Assembly (NCBI GenBank): GCA_963971425.1 | Contig: OZ020524.1 | Span: 19,211,022 to 19,275,021 of the forward strand | Direction of reading: 5' to 3' | Source of the DNA: Bryoerythrophyllum caledonicum | Lineage: Eukaryota; Streptophyta; Bryopsida; Pottiales; Pottiaceae | DNA: 64,000 bases | In this document: in pieces, positions 1 through 12,240 of the stretch | Layout: the number at the start of each line of letters is the position of its first letter | Numbering within the stretch: the stretch's first letter is position 1 | Translations under genes and position numbers: made by a program | Notes under the pieces: generated by a model | What the model saw: the letters and a program-made list of their open reading frames with translations, nothing else | Database searches by the model: none | What the model was told of the DNA's origin: nothing

Positions 1-3000
1 CGTCGTTAGTCAACACCTCATCTAGAGCTCTAAAACAAGCCAACATCCAATCAAGGATTGCCATAGCCTCCAACTTCGAACAGTTCTACGATGATGCGAC
101 AAATTTAATCCACTTTCTAAAGTGCTCCACCATCTCCAACAAGTATTTGAATCCATGTAGGGTAACAAACAAGTAGCTTGTCAAAATCCAAGGACCAACT
201 ATAGCTCAATCCCATAATGGCCAAAGGCTGCAACTGCAGTGGCAAGGTGTTAAAACAGGAGGACATCCGATTACACATTTCACACCGAAAAATATATGGA
301 GCGACCTGGTGATACATGCCGGTCCACCAATACTAGTTGCGCAATATCAAACGAGTCCATCGCACACCAAAATGTCTTAAGTCTTCCGGTATTTGCCGTA
401 CCAACGAAGCCATTTGGTCAGGTTTGGGAACTATGCGCCTAATTCCATACGGCCACACTCAAAATAGAAGTCTATTCTCCCAACGGATCCTTGTTATCTA
501 GTGTCTAACTTAATCACGCTCCATAGTAGAAAGAGCTCGTGATAGTGTCTTGTGTTATAGCTTGTGCAAGACTGGAATATTTTCTTATACATTGCTAAAA
601 ACTTTGGCCTTATCCGGTTCCTCATCCGTTGCCAAATTAGACAACGTTGATGCGAAACTAGACATCAACGTGACGTAAGCTCCATGATACAACCTCGGGT
701 TTGATTCCCTGTCATAGTCCCTATGCTAGGTGGCACTAGTCAAATCGTCTTCCGATAGACTTTGATTGCGAGAAAGGCCATCTACATCCAAATTCGTGAT
801 GCCGGCCCGATGTACAACGCCAAAGTCATACCTCTGAAGCAACTACGTCCATTTGGCGAGCTTGCCATTGAGCTTGACAAACTCCATGAGCCACTTCAAC
901 GGTGGATTGTTGGTTACCTACGTAAATTGTTGCCCATGTAAATAGGGCTTAAAATGGCATATGGCCTAATCCGTAGCCAAAGCCTCGACCTTGTAGGACA
1001 CATAGTTGGATTCCGTCTTGTTGCTCTTAGAAGCAAACGCCACAAGGTACTCACGTCCTTCCTTATCTTTCTAAGTCACTATGACTTCCTATCCTACAAC
1101 ACTTCAATCCATGTGTAACTGAAATGACTATATAGCATCTAGACGTCGCAGTACAAGAGTTGAACCAAGCTTCAACTTCAAAGTAGCAAACGTGTGTTGC
1201 TGCTCCCGTCTCCAAATCTATGGCTCATCCTTCTCCGTGAGAATACTCAAAGGCTTAGCGATCAAGCTAAAATTCTTGATAAACCGGCTATAATAATTTG
1301 CCAACCTTAGAAAAGCTCAAAGCCGTGATACGTTGGTTGAGGCAAGAATCTTCTACAACGCATTCACTTTAGCCTATTACACGCTAAGACCTCTTGGAAC
1401 AATCATGTGTTCCAAATATAACAACCAATTGTGGAAGAACTTGCACTTGCCATGCTGCAAGCGCAATCCCCACTGCCATAACCTTTCAAATAGTGCTTGA
1501 AAATGCCTCACATGCTCATGTGGGCTACTACTAAAAATGATAATATCATCAATGTAGCATTGAGCAAAAAGGTAAATTGGTCAATACCTAGTCCAACACC
1601 CTCTTAAACTCAGCCGCTGTGTTCTTGAGGCCAAATGAGAGAAACTTTCAATGATAACTCTGATCTCGATTAACTCTCCAAAATGCGGTCTTCACCCGCT
1701 TGTCCTCCATCAATGGTATTGGTGATAATTGGACGGCATATCTAGAGTACTAAATACTCTGGGATATTCCAACGCATCAAATAACTCCTCCGGCGTGGGC
1801 ATAGCATACCGGTATCACTTGGTCTTGCGATTGACTCGCCTGTAATTTCCACATATCCGCTCCTTCGTCCGGTTGCCAAAGATGTCATTCTTTGATGGCT
1901 TAATCGTGGCACAAATGTACTTGCCGTTGGAGAGCTCAATGAAGTTGGCGGCCAACAACTCCTCACGACGAGTTTGAACTCCAACTTTCTCAGAAAGACC
2001 AAACTTGTACGGTCATCGGAAGATCGGATGGTCGTCTTCCAACTAAATGTGAATTGGTTTGCCTCTACAGCTCTCCAAATCATGGAAGCTAAAGGCAAAC
2101 AACTATGATAAGAACGTATAAATGTTTGCACCCTTTGTGCTTCAGCACTGGTAAGATGTAGCTCCATATCCAGCCTATGTCCCGTAACCATATGCTTATT
2201 GAAGAGAATGAACAAACACTATATTCATGCCGGTCTCTTTCGGGTACTAGAGTTCTACTTCTTCTTTTTAGCTCCATATCCAAAGGCCAATCATCAAACT
2301 CCATGGTCTCCTTCTCTAACGTTGGAGATTCATTGCGTATTGGCATGGTCGTTGATTGCTACTTGGTAGCGGAGTGGGCATTCATGCTCTTAAACTCCTC
2401 ACTCACGGGATTCATAGAAAATCCCTTCTTGTGATGATAAAATTGGGAAAGGACATTGCGGTATCCTCTTGATCAAAATCTTTCGAAAGGCTCCAATGAC
2501 ACGCTGAGCTTGAAGCCCCTCAGCCACGTGCTTCTTCAAACAAAAATGTAGCTCGGCTTCTATGATTTTTCTGCGATGTGGCACCGCCGCTCCATGACCA
2601 TCAGAGTCTTCTTTTTGCAAGCGTGAATGGTCACATGGACAACGATGAACAACAAAACAGAGGCCACAAACCCAAACAAGAGAGTTCAGATCAATGGCGT
2701 GACTCAAAAATAAATGACGCTTGCCTTGAGAGAGATTTGATGCGGCGGTGGTGTCTCTCAAAAGCCCATCGCTTGCTCTTTCTCATTGGAAGAATGCTTT
2801 CTATAAGTTTGGATGATAGAGTCTCAAACCATGCCCGGACCGGGTCTCCTAAAGGCAAAAAACCTTGAGTAACACATCAAAGTGGGAGATGCCCCTGGAG
2901 TGAAACCTACACAGTTTACCACAACCAAGAATGGCTTATCATCCTTGGTAACCTCCATGGAAACATGGTGATCGTCTAGGATGTCATCAACCTCACGGCA

Positions 3001-4060
3001 AATGGACCGTTGCACTTGAGGAAGTGCAGAGGTTACTGTCTCCGAAGAAGCCATGTTGGTCCACATCCAATAGGGCCGATAGGTATGAGAACCCAACGCT
3101 GCGGCATACACAAACGTGGGGGGGACCACGATGAATGTATGCACCATTCTCATGAACCTTCATATGAGTGTCCCCAATGCGGATATATTCTCTAAAATGT
3201 ACCCTTGTGGTGTCGATTGGTAGGTAATCCACCATTGAGTGAACCTGGGGAAATCCGCAAAGAGATTTCTACGCAGATCATCGAAGTTGCGTCCACTGCT
3301 TGCCAGTGAACGGCCTTGGCAAGGCCATCCGACAACCAAAGTCTACATGACCATAGCAACGGAGATCTTCATCACTGATCAACGTCACATCATGTGGCAA
3401 TATGCCAATACAATTGCAAATCGCGGAAGGCAGTAGTTGCTCTGGATACAACACCAATATGCGCTAAATGTGATGGTGAATGGCACGTTGGCTGCGAATC
3501 CACTATCCACATGGATGTACTACCGTATCTTGAGCACAACCTCTAACACCACCAGTCCAGTACCAATGTCAGCAAAAAAACTCGACGACGGTGATGCCCT
3601 CATCCAATGCTCGCCACTGAATAGTGCGAGCTATCAACGGAGTGGGAGAATTTAGTGGAGTTTGTGGAACATCCAGAGCGTCCACAATCTCCTAACTGTA
3701 AAGAGTGAGCTCCAACTGAGTCCCCCATGGCGGAAGCGGATCCTTGCAATGACATGTAGGGATCTCCACAAGTGCGTGCTCACAAAGTTCCGCTATCTGA
3801 AAGATAAATGCATATGTCTCCTCCAAAAGTATGGAACCACACAATAAATCGGATGCCAACGCACTTTACCCAAATATAGCGTCCGTCGTGGAAGTCACTA
3901 CGGTAGCTGCGAAGACAACGAGCTCTTTTCTGCCATCACCGACACACCATCCAGGCCTAATCCACGCCTCCTCCGCCACGACCTATCACCACCACGAACC
4001 CCAGAACCAACAAGCTAAAGTGGTCCAAAACCACCACCCACCCACCCCGTTTCCGAAATT
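1..4060 (-). mobile_element. Degenerate Ty3/gypsy LTR-retrotransposon polyprotein region
   Basis: Read on the minus strand, several broken frames together give a Ty3/gypsy pol in the order expected from high to low coordinates. Reverse transcriptase lies at about 2150-1300: an ICGNYRRVN-like block near 1860 is followed by FSTLDMPSNYHQYH near 1720 and the catalytic YIDDI at about 1541-1560. RNase H remnants lie at 1300-850, and the typical RNase H-integrase linker VVHRAGITNLDVDGLSR at 767-832. The integrase zinc finger (CEMC) is at about 240-290, and the integrase core runs off the left edge. Upstream, 2281-4060 has fragmentary open frames in the position of gag and protease; I could not assign them firmly. 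Stops and frameshifts occur throughout, no LTR is visible, and the element is dead. A short LINE insertion splits it at 2160-2280. Confidence 0.8.
2172..2268 (+). mobile_element. 5'-truncated LINE 3' end with 12-base target duplication
   Basis: This 97-base piece resembles the 3' end of the long LINE at 31297-38751 (there on the minus strand), including a GAACAAACACT..ATTCATGCCGG core and a CTTCTTCTTTTT tail. It is bounded by perfect direct repeats AGCTCCATATCC at 2160-2171 and 2269-2280. That is the signature of target-primed reverse transcription with strong 5' truncation. It sits inside the gypsy polyprotein region and so is younger than that element. Confidence 0.85.
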
Positions 4061-4899
4061 TTAGGAAATCAGTTATGATTGGGTGTCAGTTCATGATTGG
4101 TTCAAAGCTCTCGGTTTATAGTCAATGCAGAAGTGGTCATTAGTACAACTTAGTGTGGAAATAGAGAGTCTTGTATGTCGAGGATTGGGTCTCGGTTTAC
4201 TATCCACTTTGAAAATTTGTAGCAATTTCAATATGAAGAAATAAATGGTCAAGACAATTGCAATATTCATGAAATCCTATTTTTTGATTCCCAAAATTGG
4301 TCTTACTACATATACAAATGCTATAAATAGGTCAGCAAGCTTAAGTTGGTGGTTATAGGTCATCTAACCTTAAGCTCATCTCAAGGCAACTGAACTTCAC
4401 CAACTCCGTCGCTCTCTCTCAAATTGATAAATAATAATAATAATAACAATAATAATAATAATAAGAATAATAATGATTATCATTAGTAGTGATGATTATC
4501 ATCTTCGATGATATTTATCATCCATTTTGCAAGAACTCGGGTCTCTCGCGCATGAACTTGCGCTCGCACTCAGCAGCAGCAGCACCACCGCCATCGCCAT
4601 CGCCATCCCGTCGCTCACCTCCTCCTTCGCCGTCCCGCCATCACCACTACCACTATCGTCACCGCGCGGTCGCCCACTCCCCGCGGAACCAAACGGGTCG
4701 CCATTTGGACGCCTGTGGAACTCGCTTCACTAAACCCTAGGTGATGGTAGGATGGCAGAATCAAGATGAAGATCTCTGCGGAGTTTTTTTTTATGGTAGA
4801 GAAGGTGAATTGGTAGGATGAAGATCTCCGCGGAGTTTTGTTGAGGGTGGAGGAGGAGACGAGGAAGGTGGATTGGTTTTTTGAGGTTTTTTTCTGAAG
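4061..4899 (+). promoter_or_regulatory. Upstream region of the syntaxin gene, with an AAT microsatellite
   Basis: No coding sequence is recognised. An (AAT)n microsatellite with small interruptions lies at about 4428-4474, and an AT-rich CTATAAATAG box at about 4320. From 4560 to 4720 the sequence is CGC/CCA-rich, as in many plant 5' leaders. Two near-identical GAAGATCTCYGCGGAGTTTT stretches lie at about 4768 and 4820. The promoter role is inferred from position only. Confidence 0.4.
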
Positions 4900-7800
4900 A
4901 TGGCGACGAGGAATCAGACGACGTTGTTTCGGAAGTACCGGGAGGCGCTACGGAGCGTGCGGCCGCATGTGACGACGTCGTCGGCAGGGGCGCGCGGTGG
5001 CGGGGCGATCGAGCTCGTGGAGGCGCCGTTGCTGAATCGCGGGGGGCCGCGCGGGTACAATGCGATCGGCGGGGAGGATCTCGATTCCGCGCATCACAGG
5101 TTGGCTTGTGATCCCTTTGATGTGTAGAGGTTGAGGTTGTGTGAATACCAGAGTAGGAGGTGTTGCTGTTGTTGATTTGGATTGGTTCATTGAGGTGGTG
5201 AGAGTCTCTCTCTTCTCGGTTAGGGTTTCTTGTAGATCAGCTCGTGCAGTAGTCGGATTATGCTCGGATTACGCCAATGATTCGGCAGAAAGGGGAAGAC
5301 GATGTGTGTGGAGGAGTTGAATTGGCTTCAGTGATCTTGTCACTAAGTTGTAGCTTCGTAGTAGGGAGGGGAGCTAGATAGTCTGGTTATGGATTTGCAG
5401 GAAACGAGGCATTCGAAACTCTGTCTGCTAGTCAGCCAGCCATCGGACTTGCCGATCCGTGAATTGAACCGTGGAGGAGTTTTAAATTCTTGTCAGCGTA
5501 CTTCGATAGCACTGATTTTGTCGAAGAAAGTGCCGGGCAACGTTTTTCCGGATTGCTCTGTTTCAGTCAGTCAAATTGATAAAAGTATTTTTCTGAATGG
5601 TGAGGGTTTATTCGTCAAAAAGATCTAGTCCTATTGTATGTTGGTTTGTTATGAGTGATTAGTTTTAGGTTTATTGGTAGGCTAAGGTTGGTTGTGTGGT
5701 AAATGCATTGTTCTCTTCTCTTTGGTTTTGCAGTGGTTGAGGGAAGAGTTATGTTCTCCTGGGGACTGGTGATTGAATATGAGTTTTTAGTGTACTTAAC
5801 GACTCTTTATCTTTTGTAGTGCGGGGTCATCAGCAATGAATTTGCCGCCAGGTTGGGTGGATATCTCGGACCAAGTTTCCGCAGATATGCAACTGGCGCG
5901 TTCCAAAATGGCGGAGCTAGCAAAAGCTCATAGTCGCGCTTTGATGCCTTCCTTTGATGACACGTCCAAGGAAGAGCGTGCCATTGAGTTACTGTCCCAG
6001 CAAGTTACCAAGTTGTTAAAGAAGTGTGAACAGAAGCTTCAACAGCTCTCAAGACCAACCGGCCCCAGTGAACAAGATGCTAATATTCGCAAGAATGTAC
6101 AAGTAAGTTTCATCACGGCTGCCCACATATGCGCAGACTCCACTGCCATATTGAGTATTGGAAAAGGATCTTTTCATGTGGAACCATTTTATTTTTTTAA
6201 CAGTCGTCATCTGTGACGCTTACTTACGTCTTACCTTGTTGTGTTCCAGAGATCTTTAGCGACGGATTTGCAAACCTTGTCCATGGATTTTCGGAAACAA
6301 CAAAAAGGCTACTTAAATAGATTGCAACGGCAGCAAGAGGTGCACCTCTTGCCCTTTCTATCTGTGCCCTCTTAAGTGTTTCCTTGTAATGAATTAGTTC
6401 AGGTTCGTTCAATGTTATTGGAGGTTGTGAATAGGTAGATCCTCTCACTGTGTCAGACACAAGTTTGGCAAGGTGTGACCTATTCTGTTCTGCATTTAGG
6501 GGGTTGGGATTTGTCCAGCGATTGGCACATACAGCTTTTTGACACAAATTTGTGTGTGTTATTCGGTTCACATCTATTGTCTGTGTGGGGGGCGGGTGTG
6601 TTTGTTTTGGTCTTACATTCGTGCTGAATTTGCCCTTTCTATTGTTGCTCAATCAGGGACAAGCTGTGGATGATGGCATTGGATTGAAAAAACACTCAAA
6701 AGCGAGCGAAGACGATGACTTCTCTCAGGTTGCTACCAGTTTTCATTTGTGTATATGGGTGATGCGATGATGCAGCCTGCTTTGATAGTTTGCAGAAGTG
6801 GCACTTTAGTGAACCACCAAGAAATTTGATCTCCTTTCGTTAAGTTTGGATCCAACACAATGGTGCTGATCTCACTAGGTTAAGCCATAAGTTAAAAGAG
6901 ACGGGAAGATCTATTCATTGTGTTTTTTGCTGGCAACTTCGCGTCTGTGTTAGGCTGTAGCACCATCTTGGTCCCAGTTTGGTTCAGTCCCAGTTTGGTT
7001 TATAGATTTCTAGTGTCGTGGTGCTTGTTAGGGATTTTGATGTGGTTGACTTTGCAGCCATTAATATTAAATTGGAGAGGACTGTGTACCATGAGCTCAT
7101 TTTTTACTATCCTGTTCGCAGAGTTTCTCAAATCAACACCTTGCGCAACTAAGACAGAATGAAGCTTTGTCTGTTGAGCGAGAGAAGGAGATCAATCAGG
7201 CAAGTATTTTTTCTAGGTTATGGCTTCTTAGCATAATTCTACTGAAGGTGTAGCAGTAAGATAGTGCATAAGCCTTGGGGTTACCGTTTATCTTTTGTTT
7301 GATTATCGTAGTAGACTTGTTATTTAATATGAAAGTAAATACAAATGACAACTTGATTATGACTCCATTTTCAGAGAGGAAGTGTGCCTTATAGTTAACA
7401 TGCTTCGTTTGTGTTCATTCAGATTGTGGAATCTGTCAATGACCTGGCACAAATTATGAAGGATCTTGCGGTTCTCGTCATCGATCAGGTGTGTACTTCA
7501 ATAAGTCATTTTGCTTGTTTATACCTCTCCCGTGCTCTTGCATTTGGATTGTTTCTTACACTTGAAGTACGTTCCCTTTGGCTGGCTCTGAGACTGTGCA
7601 TGATCAATATGAAACAGGGAACAATAGTTGATCGTATTGATTACAACATCACCAATGTTGCTTCCTCAGTTGAGCAAGGGGTGAAGGAGCTTGTGAAGGT
7701 GAGAACCTTATTATGCTTTCATCAATTGAAAGTGAAGCTTCTCTTGAAGTTTCTGATCAGTGTCGAGTGTGTTTGTATCAGTTGATAATGGTTCTGGTTT

Positions 7801-7926
7801 GCTGGATGATTGCAGGCAGAGGAGACCCAGAAACGAGGAGGCATGGTGACGTGTATATTGGTGCTCATTGTCCTCTGTGCAGCTATGCTGATAATTTACG
7901 TCCTGAAAAAAATCATCGGACTTTGA
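4900..7926 (+). CDS. SYP4: Syntaxin of plants SYP4 group (TLG2-like Qa-SNARE), 7 exons
   Basis: Predicted trans-Golgi-network Qa-SNARE for vesicle fusion; in Arabidopsis SYP41/42/43 act in TGN traffic and vacuolar sorting. Coding exons: 4900-5099, 5820-6102, 6250-6339, 6657-6728, 7122-7199, 7423-7488, 7618-7698, 7816-7926, that is, eight coding segments giving 326 residues, the usual family length. The start MATRNQTTLFRKYREALRSV is the conserved SYP4 N-terminal peptide. The Habc region contains NLPPGWVDISDQV and RKNVQRSLATDLQ. The SNARE motif lies at about 235-297 with the zero-layer glutamine near residue 263 (VLVIDQGTIVDRID). A C-terminal membrane anchor is at about 300-320. All junctions keep frame. 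The intron after 7199 has a GC donor (GCAAGT). No defects are seen and the gene looks functional. Confidence 0.95.
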
Positions 7927-9748
7927 CAGCGTTGGTTCTTTCGTTGACAAGTTTTGCGAGCAAGTTTCTATTCTAATGCATCTACAAAGCTGGCAGCAGC
8001 TGGATGAGGAGAGAGAGAGGTAGACTGAGATGTGCTGCACTTCTGATGACCAATCCGTGGACCAAGTCAGGGATCAAAGGTACATGTCATCACACGACAT
8101 ATCTTGGAGCGATCAATGTCCTCATCGATACATAAGCTCCCGGGATGGTTGATTTGGAGTGGCTAACTCAGTGGAGAGGCGCTACAGAGGAAGACGATCA
8201 ATGTTCAAGGATGACTGTTCAAGACCAGAGTGTTGAGCCAATCGTTTCAGTTTCTGGTTTGAATTACGCAAACTTCCGAAGACGTGTTCTTTCTTCCAAG
8301 CACTCGAGCAAGGTGCGTTGCTGTGTTGAACTCTGGATGGAAGTGTTTTTAAATTTCAGAAGTAGCACAACTTGCTCAAGGCTGAACCAGGATGGGATTG
8401 TATGTTCGACTGGGATTGAGAGCCCTTCTGCTCTCTGTGCTTCGTTGGTCCTCTTCAAAATGTACAATAATTCTTCGGGTCATTGATTGAGTTTGAGAAA
8501 TACTTGTAAGGGGCGAAAGCATGTATAGATTCATTTTATCGGCTGATAGGTTTCCAGCCTGGTATTCATTTCAAGGCATTTGTGGCTTCAGTTTTCTACA
8601 TGCTGAAGTAGTCCACTTTTAATTTGAGCTAAACGTGAGTTCCATGCTTTCTAATAACCCTACAGTTCTTTTTTTTACTTCTCTCCAGCATTCTTGTGAA
8701 TGTGGTTGTGATAGATTATCTTATCGTCATGTAATTCTTCTACAATGATATGTAAATTTTCGTGTCTTTTGTAGAGGTGAAGCAGATATGGTGGTTGGAA
8801 AATCCTAGTAGATTCACTGCAAATGATCTTGATACATACTATGTGCTTTTGGAAAGCTTTCAATATAAGCTATAGTTGAACCACTAGAATCATTAGATCT
8901 TTTTCAGACTTAATTATCATTATTGATCTATTTTCAAATTTTAAATCAATGGATATAATCATTTTATTCATGTTTTTTGTAAAACAGATTCTAGTGTTAA
9001 AACTACGCAATTGATTTTTTTTATCACATTGTTTTTCATAACATGTGCCGAAGTTTTTTTTTTTTTAAGGAGAAATCAATTCTTAAATATATATGATTTT
9101 TTGAAACATTTCCAATCAAGTACAGTACTCAATGTTTTCTTTTTTCTTTTTTAATTATTAACACCTAAATTTCCAAGAGTCCCCTTGGGGGACCTTTCAA
9201 GGTTTAGGCAGGTTATTGTGGTGGCAATTTGTAACATTCTTCTTTGAATTTTCAAGTGTTGATGGACAATATTGGAAGTGTTGTGTGAGTACAATTATTT
9301 TTCTAAATCCAGCATCTTGTGAAAAGCGTAGGCCATCTTAAAGAGAATCTTCTCAAGAGCTGGCTCATCGGGCAACTCCAATTTTTTTTGCTAGGACATT
9401 CTATTGAATGTGAGAATTTGAATTCTAGCAAAAAATACTATTTCCTTAGATATTGTCAAAAAAAAGATTCTTTAGTAAAAAATAGCATATAAACCCAAGT
9501 CATACATTTTCACATAATCACACATTGTCAAGCAAGGTATAAAACAAACTTCTCTTCAACAAAAAACCTTAGAGATCTTTATATTTTATAGTTTTTGACT
9601 TCCTCGTGCAATTTGTGGTGCAAGTCTTCATATGGACTACTTGAATTATAATTCCACAATATACTAAGTATCCAAAAAAACACATGAATTGACAATATTT
9701 GAACTTCCACTCTTTGCACAATTGTTTTTACCTTAACTAATGTCTTCC
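7927..9748. other. 3' flank of syntaxin gene and AT-rich spacer, no gene seen
   Basis: The first several hundred bases probably include the syntaxin 3' UTR. Beyond about 8600 the sequence is AT-rich with T and A runs. No open frame here resembles a known protein, and I see no convincing element boundaries before 9749. Confidence 0.4.
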
Positions 9749-10678
9749 TTAACCCCTGAAGGACCAACTGTCACCCCAGGGTCAAATTGGATTTCGGGCA
9801 TGTACCTAAAATTAAACAAAAATTCCTTTTGTATTGAAAATTTTATACTAGATTGCCTCTAATAAGAGCTTGGCGGAGGTATTTTTATTATTTTTTTTGG
9901 ATTTGCAGTTTGAACGTTAGTACCACTCATAGTAAAAAATGGGGACTCCGGGCACCTCCAAATTTTTTGACAAAAGTTTCAATTGACATTGAGATGTTTC
10001 GTACATATAAAGAATATTTCCTTCTATAGAAATTTTCAAAATATAATCTTGTCTTTAGTGTAAAATGGCATTTTACACTAATGATAAGTCAAACATTTTC
10101 ATATATTGTCGGGCAACGGGGAAAAAAGGTTTTCACCACATATTGTTGTTGAAAAAATTAACATTCAAAAAAAGAACGGTCACAAAAAAAAAAAACGTAT
10201 GTGGTGAAAACGTTTGAATTATCATTCAAATACATACGTAGTTCTCAACAAAAAAAAACGTGAAATGGCAATTTTTGAACCTCCACTTCTTGCACACTTG
10301 TTTTGAATATGCTACACCCCTTTTTTACCTCTAAAAATTGGTGTGTTGGGAAATAACATCATGCTTAAGACAATGGTACGAGATTTAGACCTTGTATAAT
10401 GCAAAAATTTGATACAAAGTGAAGTCAAAGTCTGGTGATCTACTCAACGTAGGGAAGAAAATGAACCATTTTTTTTACTTTAAACACTAAAATCTATCAA
10501 TCCGTGCAGTGGATTGCAACCAAAATTTTGATGTCATGTTTATATAGAAGTCTATTTTAAGATCTTATGGTTGAAAGTCCAAAATTCACTTTAAAATGTG
10601 ATTTTCATGTCTCTTTTTTGCAGTGGCAGTTTTGGACTGGTTTTAGAGCGAAAGTGGTCGTGGTCCTTTAGGGGTTAA
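9749..10678. mobile_element. TTAA-flanked nonautonomous element (piggyBac-like MITE), 930 bases
   Basis: The two ends are inverted repeats, TTAACCCCTGAAGGACCA at the left and TGGTCCTTTAGGGGTTAA at the right, differing at one base. They start and end at TTAA. A TTAA duplication with CCC-initial termini is the hallmark of the piggyBac superfamily. No transposase frame is present. The interior resembles, in reverse orientation, the element at 29965-30780 (shared AAACTGCCA, AAGATCTT and TGCACGGATTGA blocks). Confidence 0.65.
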
Positions 10679-11916
10679 CATGATGGTGATGCATTTAGAC
10701 CATGTACAATGCAAAAATTTGACATTGGGTGAAGCCAAAGTATGTTGATCCACTCAATACAAAGAAGAATATGCACCACTATCTTTATTTTAACCCTTAA
10801 ACATCGGTTGGGAACCATGTATACATGCACACATTTTACTTTGTAAAATACAAAAAATGTATGAAAGTTTAGCAAGACTTTCACCTTTGAGTTGAAGATT
10901 TATCGACTAACAACATCTTTCATGTAGAGGCCATTTCAATATGTGAACTTTATCATCTTCAAATACAACATCATACATACAGAATATTATGGCCACCAGT
11001 AGCACCTTTTGACATTCAAGGATTGAATACTATAAACCTTCAAACTATGCTATCAAAATTTTTGAAATGTTGTGACAATGTGATTGAATATGTCTTAATT
11101 GAGATCGTACGGTTAAAATTTGAAATAAAGGGCTTTGTTTCCTTCATTACTCATTGCACTAGAATGAGTAGTTTTGAAGTGTTTCTAGGGCTTAAATTTT
11201 CTTTCATATTTACAAGCAATAATGTCCTTTTATAATTTTATCAATGAATTTCCAACACTACATCATAAAGTCCTTCCATTCGTTGAATTATTACAATTTA
11301 AAATGATTTTAAACAAAGTTGTTTTCTGAAATTCCAGTGCTCAACTCTAAGTTAGTTTTAATACAACTTNNNNNNNNNNNNNNNNNNNNNNNNNNNNNNN
11401 NNNNNNNNNNNNNNNNNNNNNNNNNNNNNNNNNNNNNNNNNNNNNNNNNNNNNNNNNNNNNNNNNNNNNNNNNNNNNNNNNNNNNNNNNNNNNNNNNNNN
11501 NNNNNNNNNNNNNNNNNNNNNNNNNNNNNNNNNNNNNNNNNNNNNNNNNNNNNNNNNNNNNNNNNNNNNAGAAAAACTACAATCACCTCCCTTTACAAGA
11601 GCATATGTTACCACAACTATTTCATGTATAACAGTCATTTTGGGTTGTTGTGAAAAGAGAGTTGACTATCATAATGAAAACAAAAAAAGGCTTGTAAAAG
11701 GGAGCTGATTGTTATAATGAGAGGTTGTTATATCAAACATGGCTGATGTAGAGGGAGTTGATTGTACCTTGACATGGCTCTAAAGTTCATCTAAATTTAA
11801 TAGGAAGATTTGCATCAAACTACCACCAAGCTCTTATAATGATCTAACAACTATTTAGACAAGTATAATAAATGTTAAAAGACGATATCTTAACTCTAAA
11901 CCCTAATCCCTAATTC
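10679..11916. other. AT-rich spacer with a 200-base assembly gap
   Basis: Positions 11370-11569 are N. Outside the gap the sequence is AT-rich. The block right of the gap (about 11577-11660: CTCCCTTTACAAGAG, TTGTTACC-like) resembles the tandem unit at 14994-15600, so it is probably repeat-derived. No gene is seen. Confidence 0.6.
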
Positions 11917-12240
11917 CTAAAATCTACATTCCAGTATGAAGGAATTGGCCAATTTAACCAGTATCGTTACGTACTCATGGATGGGGAGCCGTTGAAAACC
12001 CTTTCCTGGCGGCCGGTCACACACAATTGCAACAATCTCCTTGACGCGTGCATACATGGGGCCCTCCTTGCAGCGGTCAAGCAACCGGTCCACGGCCGCA
12101 GGCTTGCCCGAGAACACCGCTTCTATGGACCCATCCATCAAGTACCGGATCCAACCATTTATTGTCATAAGTACTGCTTGCTCATAAGCCCATGCTTGGA
12201 AATGCACGCCTTGCACCTTCCCTTTTATAATCACATGCAC
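11917..12240 (-). pseudogene. Acylphosphatase-like exon lacking both catalytic residues
   Basis: The minus-strand frame gives VIIKGKVQGVHFQAWAYEQA, then GWIRYLMDGSIEAVFSG, then a GFQRLPI end: the full acylphosphatase fold signature over about 85 residues. In active acylphosphatases the arginine after GVxF and the asparagine after GWVR are catalytic. Here they are Gln (GVHFQ) and Tyr (GWIRY). The frame opens directly after a plausible splice acceptor (TGTAG before GTGCATGTG) and has no ATG, so a first exon would have to lie upstream on the minus strand; I could not find one. It also runs about 20 residues past the normal C-terminus. It is most likely a relic. An expressed non-catalytic ligand-binding paralogue is the alternative. 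Confidence 0.7.

Noticed and set aside
1742-2215. 157-codon minus-strand open frame as an independent gene
   Set aside because: It overlaps the gypsy RT region in another frame, begins at a non-ATG codon and crosses the LINE insertion.
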